Positions 55,327 to 64,000 of a stretch of DNA of 64,000 bases are shown here, one piece after another. Made by a program: the position numbers and the translations under genes. Source of the DNA: Ulva prolifera (taxonomy: Eukaryota > Chlorophyta > Ulvophyceae > Ulvales > Ulvaceae). Location: the NCBI GenBank assembly GCA_023078555.1, contig CM041200.1, forward strand, positions 9,420,356 to 9,484,355. Direction: 5' to 3'. The first letter of the stretch is position 1; every line of letters starts with the position of its first letter. The notes beneath the pieces are model-generated. The model worked only from the letters and a program-made list of their open reading frames with translations, was not told the origin of the DNA and did not search any database.

Positions 55327-57954
55327 TCACTTTCCGGCCGCGCCGCCCTCCGCGGCCGCCGGCGGCTGCGGCAGGGGGCCCGCGGCGTCCTCGAGCTCCG
55401 CGAGCACCGTCGCCTCGGTGTCGAGGAACATCACGGCGGCCTCCTGCGGCGTGATGTCGCCCTCGAGGCGCGGCAGCCCCGCCGCCCAGTGGTGGTAGTC
55501 CTCCACCAGCCGCTTGAGGTACGGGGCCGTGCACGCCTTGAGCGTGGCCTGGAGCACGCGGCTGGACAGCGCCTCGAGGGCGCGCACCGGCGCCACCCGT
55601 GCCGCCCGCGTCCCGACCCGCATCTCCAGCTACACACGAGTCGAACTTCGCTTCAAACTCGCGTGAACACGCATGTTGGGGTGTCCGATCGGGTTGACAC
55701 TGTGGAGTACGCGAAGTCACGACGAGTGAGACGGGCGCACATGCATGCGATGGTCGGGTGCGGGGGAGGTGCTGGCTTCGTTAAGGGAGGGCATGCCTCG
55801 AAGCGTGGGTCGGGAAAACGTATGCATGCAGAACGGCGCATCGGAGGGAGTGTTCGACATGAGCACACAGACGGAGGAATGCGGAGAAAGTTTGCATCAC
55901 CGGGATCGGAACGACAAAGCAAGACACCCACGCCACAGCCATCATCTCACAGCAGGGATTGTGTGTGTCCAGAAGCCAGCAGCAGGAGCATGCGAGGGTG
56001 TGCGGTGCCAGGACAACGGCGGAGAGGCAGTCAGCTGGTATGAATGCGGTTGCCACTCAAGCACGTCTACATAATATATGCATCCCATCCTCAGGTCGCC
56101 AATCAATACTCCGGGGCTGGCGATGTCAGCTCAACAGCAGCACCACAGAATCTGCGGATAGCTGAAGAACGTGGTCATCAACGAAGCACAATACACCCAA
56201 GCCACAGCACCCGAGCCGAGCGCGGCATACGGTTGGGAGGGGCCATGCATGTGCATCCAACAACTACGAGGCCGCATGGGCCACTGCGCACCGGCCAGAC
56301 ACTGCTGGACAACGTCCCATTGTGCACAGAGCGATCCAATCCAGATCTGATCTCTGCGTAGACAATGCACGCAGCGCCCCGGACCACCAACGCCTACCAT
56401 CAACATCTGGCGTTGAAGGTTCACGCGAGACCCAGAACGATACACACCGCAACCATTGCCACGTTTCTGATACCGCGCACGTGCTCTGGACAGAAAGGGC
56501 ACGCACAGCACCACCCGGCCTGTAGAGAGCTACATGCATGCATCCATACGTTGGGGCGCACCGAGACTTGAGAGGCGCTGACGAGGAAGACCTCGGGTTC
56601 ACCTGTTCGGGGCCCCTGCACCACCGCCTCCCGCGACAGTGCCGACACAAACGTCATGCTGCCCGCCTCGTCAATGCTGGTGTCCCCAAATTTGATGCTT
56701 TCGCACACAAACAGCACCTGCAGCCACGGAGAGAGGGTGCGGTGGATGAGATGTCAAAGGCGAGGCTGTGCTGCTGGTTGGGAGCCAGCACATACTTCAT
56801 CACACCGATGAAGACATGGCGATGACGTGATGGCCGGATGCAGCAGCCCCAGGGTCAAGGAGAGAGTGGGTGCTGCGCTGGCAGTTTGCTGGAACCTCGC
56901 AGACATGATCAGCGACAGCATGGCGCCAGACTGATGGCGTAGAGCATCGTTTCGGCATCGGCAGCATGCAGAATTTGGCTGCACTTGATGTGGTGCACGA
57001 CATAAAGTTCTGCCAGGTGCTAATCCACAATGCACGACTCGGTCTGCGAGAGCGAAACGGAAGGCACCCAGCGATGGCAGCAGCTGAGGCAGTCCAGTGT
57101 ACATATGTAAAACAATGTGTCTCTGAACACATCTTGGCAGTCCGTCTAATGCTGGTGTATGCTAGTGACATACCCTCGACTGTGCTGGTTCCGGCTGGAT
57201 GCGTAGGACGACTTCTGGTTGAATGTTTATCTTGAACCAGTCATTGAACGGCGGTGTCAGCTTGAATCGATTCTCGCCGAGGCTCTGTACAACCTTGGGG
57301 TCGAGTGTGTTATAGTCTTCTACAGGAAGGCTGAGATAGTCGTGTAGGCTTTTTCCTGGAGCCTCCTGCAAGCAAAGCGCCTGAGGGAGACTGCTCACAC
57401 ACAAGATCCAGAAGGGTGTGTTGTAGAACATGGTAGCTGACTAGCTCGTAGAGGCTCCATTATGCTAACTCCTCGGTGCAATGCTTTGTATATGCCATTG
57501 CATGCCCGTTAAGTAGAAGTGACTCCTGCGGAATAGCTGTTGCGGAGGGCTGTCTGGATGCGACGCAAGCACTGGCGTTTCTTTGTTCGTGGGGTTTTCG
57601 CACTGTAACAGCTTGAAGAACAGATGTTTTGGCCTTGATGTGAAGCTTCACGTCCTCCCTCAGGTTGTACTCCCCGTCATAGTCCAGATCGTTGCTGGCA
57701 TTTGGCAACGCGTCCACGCCGTGGACGTTGGGGTCACGCTCGGCGCTGGAGATCATGCGATTAACAACACTTACAGCTTTCTCAAGAGCTGATCTCTGAA
57801 TTCTCTCGATTTGCTGTGTCCACGTTTCTTGTGCCACATGAGACCTCAAGTCTGCACAGTGAATTGCCGGCCTCTGGTTGCGCTGCTCATCGAAATTCGC
57901 GCAAGCGCATGCGCAAATGCTAGAAACCAGACAGAAGCAACCTTCTGCTCGCAT
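55327..57954 (-). CDS. DUF1997 family protein (plastid-type)
   Basis: DUF1997 proteins occur in cyanobacteria, algae and plant plastids; their function is unknown. Four exons in minus order, 57604-57954, 57174-57365, 56562-56717 and 55327-55629, join in phase to 333 aa. Landmarks: REDVKLHIKAK, SLHDYLSLPVEDYNTLDPKV, LGENRFKLTPPF, IQPEVVLRIQPEP, VLFVCESIKFGDT, then LEMRVGTRAARVAPVRALEA, VLQATLKACTAPYLKRLVED and YHHWAAG at the end of the domain, followed by a short acidic/Pro/Ala tail. The start is uncertain: the chosen ATG (57954) follows a CTCAG and several in-frame ATGs lie upstream to 58119. The N-terminal 60 residues could hold a transit peptide. Donors are GTGCGA, GTATGT and GTGCGC. Confidence 0.85.
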
Positions 57955-59397
57955 CTGAGGCATGGCACTTCGGAATGAGGTCATACCTCGGGGCATCTCC
58001 ATGACTGGACTGCGACGAATACATCCACAAGGTCTCCTCCATGCTGTATGCTGCCCACGATAGCTTGAGTTTGTCCTGCCGAATGCCATTGTGCGTTTCC
58101 TTCTCCTGCTGCGAGCCACTGCTGCAGTGGTGGACTGTTGCTACGGCGGTCAAGGATTTGACGCAGCCAAGAGAACTGATTGTCGGTGCACCACCTACTA
58201 TGTGGCAAAGAGCAAGCAAATAGGATTTATGGCAGACAATTTGCTCACCCGAGCTCATCCAGTGCCCACATGTACACGAACTGAGGCGGACAGTCTTGCG
58301 CTGGTACCAGCAAGCAAGCCACGACTTCGAGACTAATCCTGCGCAATTGCCCGTGCAGTTGCATGCACTGAGCCTGCAGCTACGGCGAGCTCATTGCAGA
58401 CTACTTGTCTGCGAGCCGACTGGCTCGGTGTGCAAGCAAGATCGCAAGCGCACGCGTGCCTCGACACTGGCTCGAGATTGGACACTGTGGCCGAAGGGGA
58501 GTGGCGTCGCGGTGCATGACCCACGCACAGTCCTACGTGTCTATGCGTGACTGTGTAGATGAGCCCATGCTGGTGTTACGTCATCAGTGATGCTGGTCTG
58601 TTACCCTTGAAGCCACATATGTCGCAGGCAGGTACCTACCGGTATGCTGTAAGTAGCCCTTTATGTGCCTGCCTGCCGTCAGCCACCAGAAAACACGTCC
58701 ATCCAAATGCGGCCCAGGTTGACAACGTGGACACGAACGTCCTTGCTGCGAGCTTTGCTGCGTCGATGTTCAGACCCGACCAGCGCGGCAGTGTGTGTCG
58801 CTGTCCAATCAGCGTTTGGTAGGTGGGCGATAAATTTGTATTCATATCAGGAGGTGCAGAGTGGCAGCTCCCGGAGTCCTCTGACAGAATGGCTGTGGTT
58901 GTGGTCGAGACCATCCGTCCATTCTTGATGCCGTGCGCAGGATGCCATGACAGTGGTGCCGAATAGAAGCTGCTTGTTTCTTGCATTCCATATTTATGAG
59001 ATTGTTCATCACATTCTTGTGTCATCTGACGCACTTGACTTGTGTCGTTTGCCAATTCAAATCACCTGTGTGGAGCCACACTCTGCTGCTTACGGGTTGG
59101 TCACAGCGAACGTACATTTCCATGAGATTTCCATGCATGCAAATAAGCAGTGGGCTGCTTGGTACCCTGTTCGTAGCCATCGTGTCAGAACTGCAGAACA
59201 GCAGTGGGATGCGTTCCTCTCCCCCCCTTCACTACACTTTAAAGGTGCTGAATTTGATCAACAGCTTTCCAGGAATCTGCAGGTGGCAAGAAGTGCAGTT
59301 ACAGCATGAATTCATCCCACATTAGGCAAGCAATTAGCTGTCTTCGTGGACAGAAAATGCAATCACAGGCAAGAGGACTGCAGGTTCCAACAGAGAT

Positions 59398-59478
59398 GTA
59401 AAGTAAAGTAAAGTAAATCTGAATTTACTGAGCCGTATCCTATTGGACATTGACAACTCCGAATTAACGGGACCACAT
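59398..59478 (-). mobile_element. 5'-truncated family A SINE with GTAAA tail
   Basis: Four GTAAA units then TCTGAATTTACTGAGCCGTA, CCTATTGGACATTGACAACT and CCGAATTAACGGGACCACAT: the SINE 3' end on the minus strand, nearly identical to the 49.4-kb copy. Confidence 0.75.
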
Positions 59479-59689
59479 ATGTGAAGGCAGGAGGCATGCG
59501 CTGACATCCAGTGCGCCTCAGCTCGCAGCTGTTGTAGCTTGTTCGTCTGTCCTTCCTCTTGCATTTCCATGCATTTGTGAGTTTTCCACATGCAATGCAG
59601 AGTTTGAACATGGGCCTGCATGTGGACCATGCAACACAGCTGTGCCTCCTGAGCACATCGTGGTACATGCTTTGTACCAGCAACGACAG

Positions 59690-59722
<33 letters not shown>
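59690..59722 (+). repeat. Run of 33 C
   Basis: An uninterrupted C homopolymer followed by AAGATCACACACACACGC. It is one of several long C/G runs in the window (also 4124, 6674, 55281). Confidence 0.95.
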
Positions 59723-59724
<2 letters not shown>

Positions 59725-60194
59725 GATCACACACACACGCTTGAATATAAGGTGTTTATGCTGCATGCCTCACAGTGAAGATGGCATTTTCACAACGAAA
59801 CATGGTGCTCCAGTAGCTCCAATGACATTGAAATGGGACCCATCAGCAGCTCAGACACTTCCACATCAGAGCACACTGCCATCACTAGCATAATTTGGCC
59901 ATTGTATTGGGTAATCAGTGTTTATCTTGCACCCAGCTACAGTGCAGCTCACATGACAGACCCGGACCCGGACCCTGTAACCTGTAATAGTCAAAAACGG
60001 CCTGAACCTACCAGCCACACTGACTTTGTCCTTGTGACACAGCCACAAACGGCACATGTGCCTCTATCTGCATCATTGACGGTGTGATGTGAACTCACAC
60101 CCACACTCTGTGTTGCTCGCTGGGAGTGTGGTGAGTTTTGTGTGTGTTGCGAGCGTGTGGCAGAAGCGAGGGTGTGGGTGCGTTAGGCCGGGTT

Positions 60195-60258
60195 TCTGGG
60201 TGTGTACTGGATCTGCTAGCTTCTTCCGCGGTGTGCCTGCCTCACCACCTTTATCCTT
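60195..60258 (+). mobile_element. Family C retroposon copy
   Basis: GTGTACTGGATCTGCTAGCT through TTCCGCGGTGTGCCTGCCTC to CTTTATCCTTGTAAC matches the element defined at 34831-34897 and extends it to the left. No target duplication was found by eye. Confidence 0.6.
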
Positions 60259-60960
60259 GTAACGCCCAGACACGTCAGCCTGAGGGCTGAGGGCGCTGCA
60301 GAGGCTGGCTGGGGTCACAGTGTCCTGCTGCTTGCAATGGAGCCTGCAGGCGCACCAGGACACTTTAATTCATGCACCCACATAGCAGCCTCGGTGCGAA
60401 TGAGAATGAGAAGCGGCTCCAAGGAACGGGCGCCTGGACACCCGTGCTTGCCTACAGGACACCCTGCTACGATGGCTCTAACAACAGCAGCCTCTGCTGC
60501 AAAAGGCTGCGAATGCTGTTGTTGTGCAGGACAACTGCAGGAGGTGCGCCAGTGCTGAGTAACCTTGAAGGATTTTCTGGGCGGTCATTCTGACATTCGT
60601 CTTAGACCATGGAAATCGCAGTCTTGGACTTGATGGGGCCCGACGTATCAGTCCTGCCAAACACTGGGCTCCTAGAAGTTGTATCAGGACAAAGTACAAG
60701 CATATTTTACAGATTAGTATATGGAAAAGGTTGAACACGGGAATCAGGAAGTGACCTTGTGCAGGCAGTCATGGCAGCACGTGAATGCATGCCATGAATG
60801 CATGCACAGCACTGCTGCATGAACACATCACTAGCAGCCAAGCCAGCCAAGCGCCGTGGGAGGGAACACTCGCAACGGTTGTCACCGATGATGGTGGAGC
60901 GCAGGTGGCCGAAATTCGCGACGTAAGGCGAAGGAACGTTATAACAGCTCAGACGAGCTG

Positions 60961-61900
60961 TTAATTAGCAGCTCGCCTGAGCTTCAAGTGTTGCACGGTC
61001 GCGACCACGCAGCGCATGCCGTCCTTCAGAGTGGCGAGCAGGGTCTCATGCACGAGCTGTGAGATCCTGTGTTGATGGCCACTGGCATGTACATGCATAT
61101 GGCTACTCACATGTACATGCGTATACTTGCTCAGTATCTCTGGTTGCACAATTGTTAACAGCTGGACATCGCGCGTCGGTCACAGCCTGAGGAGGAAGGA
61201 GGGGGAGGGGCTGGGGGTCACGATGCAGCGCCCACGTTGATCAGCTCAACGGTCTGTGCACCGAGGACATCCAGAGTGGCCTGCAGGATGACCCCGCAGG
61301 GTCGTTTGGCGACGCTGGGGAGCTCTTTCCTGTCAGCCGCGCAATGATCGCGATCGCGTCGTTGCACTGGCCGGTAGGCGGCGCCGGTAGTCACAACCTT
61401 TCAGATTGGCGCACGGCACGAGCACGGCGTCTGCAGCAGCAGCAGCAGCAGCAGCGGGCCAAGCAGCCGCATAGATCAACAGGCGGCGCAGCTGGCCATG
61501 CATATGCACTGATGATTCTGGGGGGTCCTCTTGAGTGGTGGCGCGGGCAAGGTGAGGCCGCGGCTGCGGCCACAATGCCGCAAGCTTTTTCTTACATGCT
61601 GTGTGAGGTACGCTGATAGGGGTTCACGAGCGGGGCCAGCTTCGATTGAACAAGCCTTCGGAGCACGGCTGAGGTCGATCGGTCTGGGTGCACCCTGAAG
61701 AGACCAATTCTGGCGCGATCAGGGGGAGTGCCAGCACCGTGCGGCGTGATCTGCCACACATACGAGATTGCGGCACGAAAGGGTGCATTGCAGGTGCCAT
61801 GGTATAGACAACTTGTTTGAATATTGCATACATGCAGATGACTGCGGGCGCTCCAAACACGGGCCAATGCAACGTCCAGCCACGACGGTGCTATACTGCG
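60961..61900 (-). other. Candidate minus-strand exons, unassigned
   Basis: Several pieces look protein-like: ISQLVHETLLATLKDGMR (ending at a TAA near 60961), KRPCGVILQATLDVLGAQ (ending at a TGA near 61220) and RIGLFRVHPDRSTSAVLRRL near 61690. Some overlap in different frames, so not all can be real. I could not assemble a phase-consistent gene or name a family. They may belong to one minus-strand gene of which the 62.5-kb frame is the start. Confidence 0.25.
61433..61455 (+). repeat. CAG microsatellite
   Basis: About eight GCA units in a row; on the minus strand they would read as an Ala (GCT-type) run inside a candidate frame. Confidence 0.9.
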
Positions 61901-62469
61901 AAGTGAGCACTGACAACGGAGTAGCATGCCCAGCACTGGAGCACTGTTATGACAACATGGGTCTGATAAATATGTGGATGGAGTGTGAGCCACTAGATTC
62001 GATGTCGTGGGACATCCATACTGTATTGATGATCGTATCGGAGAGAGAATATCGGAGCAGTGTTATGATGCGCTCGTCGTAAGCTGTTGTGGCACGCCGC
62101 AAACCGCGTTTTGTGCGCAGACTAATTGTCGGACATCTGTAAGTCCAAAGAACCAGGCTTGCCGCGCTACATGTAGAACAACGATAAACAGTCCCCGAAG
62201 CAGGCTCCCACAGCGAGTAGTCAATGAGTATGGCATCGCATGCACGCATGCACGTTCACAACTGTAGCCTCCGCCAAAGTTCTGCAAGTAGCGGCCCGCC
62301 GGGCGAGAACGAGGGGGCAGGCTTTCGTGAAACACAGGGGCGGCCACAGTGCCCAAGGTTAACAATTGTAACAGGCATACAAAACGCGTTGGCATGTATG
62401 TGGATGACGCACTATGTCAGGCGCACGCGGGCCTAGTGATCACACGTGTACAATCTGGTTATAATTAGT

Positions 62470-62841
62470 TCACACACCTACATGCAGCGCAGAAAGCTGA
62501 TTTGCACTTTGTGCATCCCTTTCAGCTGCACGTTCAGCTGCACCCTCTGAGCGCCTTTGTATGGCCTCTAGACCTGCGTCTGCTTGGTCCTTCAAGTCAC
62601 TGAGCAGGGCTTTCACTTGTGCGCAACTACTATGTGTGAATGCGAACTCAGGGGTGCATTCTTCATCCCAAGGCTCGACGGGGGCAATGAAGCTGCTCAA
62701 CACAAGCGCAACTCCCAGTATCACGCTCAGCAGCTGCCCTGTACTACCTAGCCCGGCGTCGCTAACCGCGTCGAGCTGATTCAACTTCAAGGTCATTTCA
62801 AACGGCCACACGGCAAACCCCCAGATCATGGCTTTGCCCAT
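62470..62841 (-). CDS. Possible small membrane protein with charged helical tail
   Basis: The minus-strand frame from ATG 62841 gives 123 aa: MGKAMIWGFAVWPF, a strong hydrophobic segment (QLLSVILGVALVLSSFIAPV, about residues 35-55), an acidic Cys-containing loop, then a helix-like tail (DQADAGLEAIQRRSEGAAER). The frame ends in TGA right after a donor-like GTGTGT, so it may be a first exon that splices on. The family is not recognised. A CACTA-type terminus starts only 26 bp upstream of the ATG, so the gene may have lost its promoter or may use the transposon's. Confidence 0.35.
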   Translation of the reverse strand: MGKAMIWGFAVWPFEMTLKLNQLDAVSDAGLGSTGQLLSVILGVALVLSSFIAPVEPWDEECTPEFAFTHSSCAQVKALLSDLKDQADAGLEAIQRRSEGAAERAAERDAQSANQLSALHVGV

Positions 62842-62867
62842 AAAGCTTGAGAAGTTGCACTGCCTTT

Positions 62868-64000
62868 CACTAGGAGAATGGCGACATTGCGAGACGGATC
62901 CGGGTGTCGTCCGACAGATTCGGATAGGCCGTTGACTCTCCGTCACTTCTCGGCAGCGTTCCGATGTCACCGGATCCGAGGTGCTTGGACTTTGGCGCCG
63001 TATTATCCGTTGACACGCCCATTATCTGCCGGACCGTGCTCGTATACTTGGCATCTGCTGGTCAATGCGGGCGATGCTGTCATGCTACGAGGCCACGTTG
63101 GACCACGCTATTGCGCACAGTGGATGGGCAGATACAATATTACTACGATTTGTTTTGCATCTTAGATGGCTAGTATCAACGACGGTGCTATAGCATGTTC
63201 GAGTTGGACGGCATGAGCCAGCTGGCTCTAGACTTTGGGCAGGTGACGTTGTGGCCAGAACTTGGAGGCGGCGGGCACTGTATTCTTGGATGTTTTATTT
63301 GATCAGGACGAAGTCTGCAGTTCTGGCGCGGCAGCAGGTAAAACAGTGTTATGCGAGGGTCGTCGCGCTGCGAAATACTTTTCCAATAACGCATGCATGC
63401 GCTGGTCCAGAGTGGCCATTCGCCGAATGGCTACTCTGGTGGAATGATGTCATCCACCCATCCGAGAGAGCACGATGCAGCTGCTTTGGTGCCCTCGAAC
63501 CTGACTCTTGCAGAAGGACAGGATAGATCTATCTAGAGCCTGTTGAGGCAGGAGTGTATTGATCGCGTGCGTTCTTAGCAGACCTGGTGTTGCACTTTGA
63601 GGCAGTCGGAAGGACGTCGAGTTTAAACGCATATTTGCGCAGCTTGTGAGTAGTTATCGCTTTAGCGAAAAAGCATTTGATCTCCTACTGTGGCCTTTAG
63701 TCATGGATCCGCGCCATTCTGCAGCTGTGGCAGGCCTGCCAAGTACCCAACATGGGGTGACTTCCGCGCGCAGCGCAGACTTACTGGTCGGCCGCATGCG
63801 CACTAGGAGAATCCCAGTAGTGGGATCGTTTATTACTAGAGACGGGCGTTTTACGGACCGTGCCCGCGTCGGTGGCTCAAGTGGTCCAGCATCCGGGCCT
63901 GGGGTTGAGGTGTGGTGGGGCCTGGGGTTGGTATTGCGGGACGCCGTGGTCGCCAGTCGGGACAAGGAGCTGGGTACGGCCAAGGAGGTGATCATTACAG
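62868..64000 (+). mobile_element. Left end(s) of further CACTA elements, running off the window
   Basis: CACTAGGAGAATGGCGAC at 62868 differs at one base from the terminus at 42086 and is followed by dense TCCG/CGGAT motifs (to about 63000), a subterminal zone like the other element's. A second CACTAGGAGAAT starts at 63801. No matching inverted right end is visible before 64000, so the elements either continue beyond the window or are solo ends. A plus-strand frame open from 63703 to the window edge overlaps this; it has no motif I recognise. Confidence 0.5.

Larger units (their letters stand above)
57955..62469. other. Mostly non-coding stretch with scattered repeats
   Basis: It holds a SINE fragment (59398-59478), a 33-C run (59690-59722), a family C copy (60195-60258), a CAG microsatellite (61433-61455), and some minus-strand open pieces at 60961-61900 treated separately. 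No recognised gene. Confidence 0.4.

Noticed and set aside
61020-61960. Possible SpoVS-like domain pieced from minus-strand frames
   Set aside because: The resemblance is weak, the pieces lie in conflicting frames, and exon phases could not be made consistent.
63703-64000. Plus-strand frame open to the right edge (MDPRHSAAVAG...)
   Set aside because: It is crossed by a CACTA-type terminus at 63801 and has no recognisable motif; probably a chance frame.

Overview
This window is nuclear DNA of a eukaryote, most likely a green alga. All seven recognisable genes are split by GT-AG introns. Two belong to families first described in plants and algae (DUF1664 and DUF1997). The PRMT5 start (MPLAER) resembles plant PRMT5. 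One gene encodes a giant SPPPP-type hydroxyproline-rich wall glycoprotein. Stops TAG and TGA both end genes, so the standard code fits. All gene models were built by hand from family conservation plus exact splice-phase bookkeeping; no transcript or database search was available.

Left part (1-23.2 kb). After about 4.5 kb of repeats come: a secreted proline-rich glycoprotein (+, 4.56-8.11 kb); an ERV1/ALR sulfhydryl oxidase (+, 9.72-10.56 kb); PRMT5 (-, 12.27-18.52 kb, 7 exons, 657 aa); a PITH-domain protein (-, 18.99-20.10 kb, 171 aa); and a DUF1664 membrane/coiled-coil protein (+, 20.52-23.22 kb, 449 aa). The PITH and DUF1664 genes are divergent across a 418-bp gap that holds two palindromes.

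Middle (23.2-42 kb). An unassigned GC-rich minus-strand exon lies at 24.8-25.65 kb. A very large minus-strand gene (about 29.2-38.3 kb) has the class V aminotransferase / cysteine-desulfurase fold, but the PLP lysine and the catalytic-cysteine loop appear to be replaced. This suggests a pseudoenzyme. Its 4.2-kb first intron is full of short retroposons.

Right part (42-64 kb). Positions 42086-50505 have the structure of one EnSpm/CACTA DNA transposon: an 18-bp terminal inverted repeat, a 3-bp GTA target duplication and TTCCG-rich subterminal regions. Inside it are two large satellites: 17 copies of a 27-bp palindrome in a higher-order array, and about 26 copies of a 94-100 bp unit. Next come a 1256-bp hAT element with an 8-bp target duplication and a 66-bp internal inverted duplication, then a DUF1997 gene (-, 55.3-57.95 kb), then mostly non-coding DNA. 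Further CACTA-type ends lie near 62.87 and 63.80 kb.

Three families of short retroposons recur throughout. Family A is a tRNA-headed SINE with a (TTTAC)n tail. Family B is about 92 bp and ends in TTTTGTAA. Family C is 67 bp or more and ends in TCCTTGTAA. Target-site duplications are visible for one copy each of B and C. The recognised genes are housekeeping genes (arginine methylation, thiol oxidation, PITH protein) plus a wall or matrix protein. They do not form one obvious pathway.
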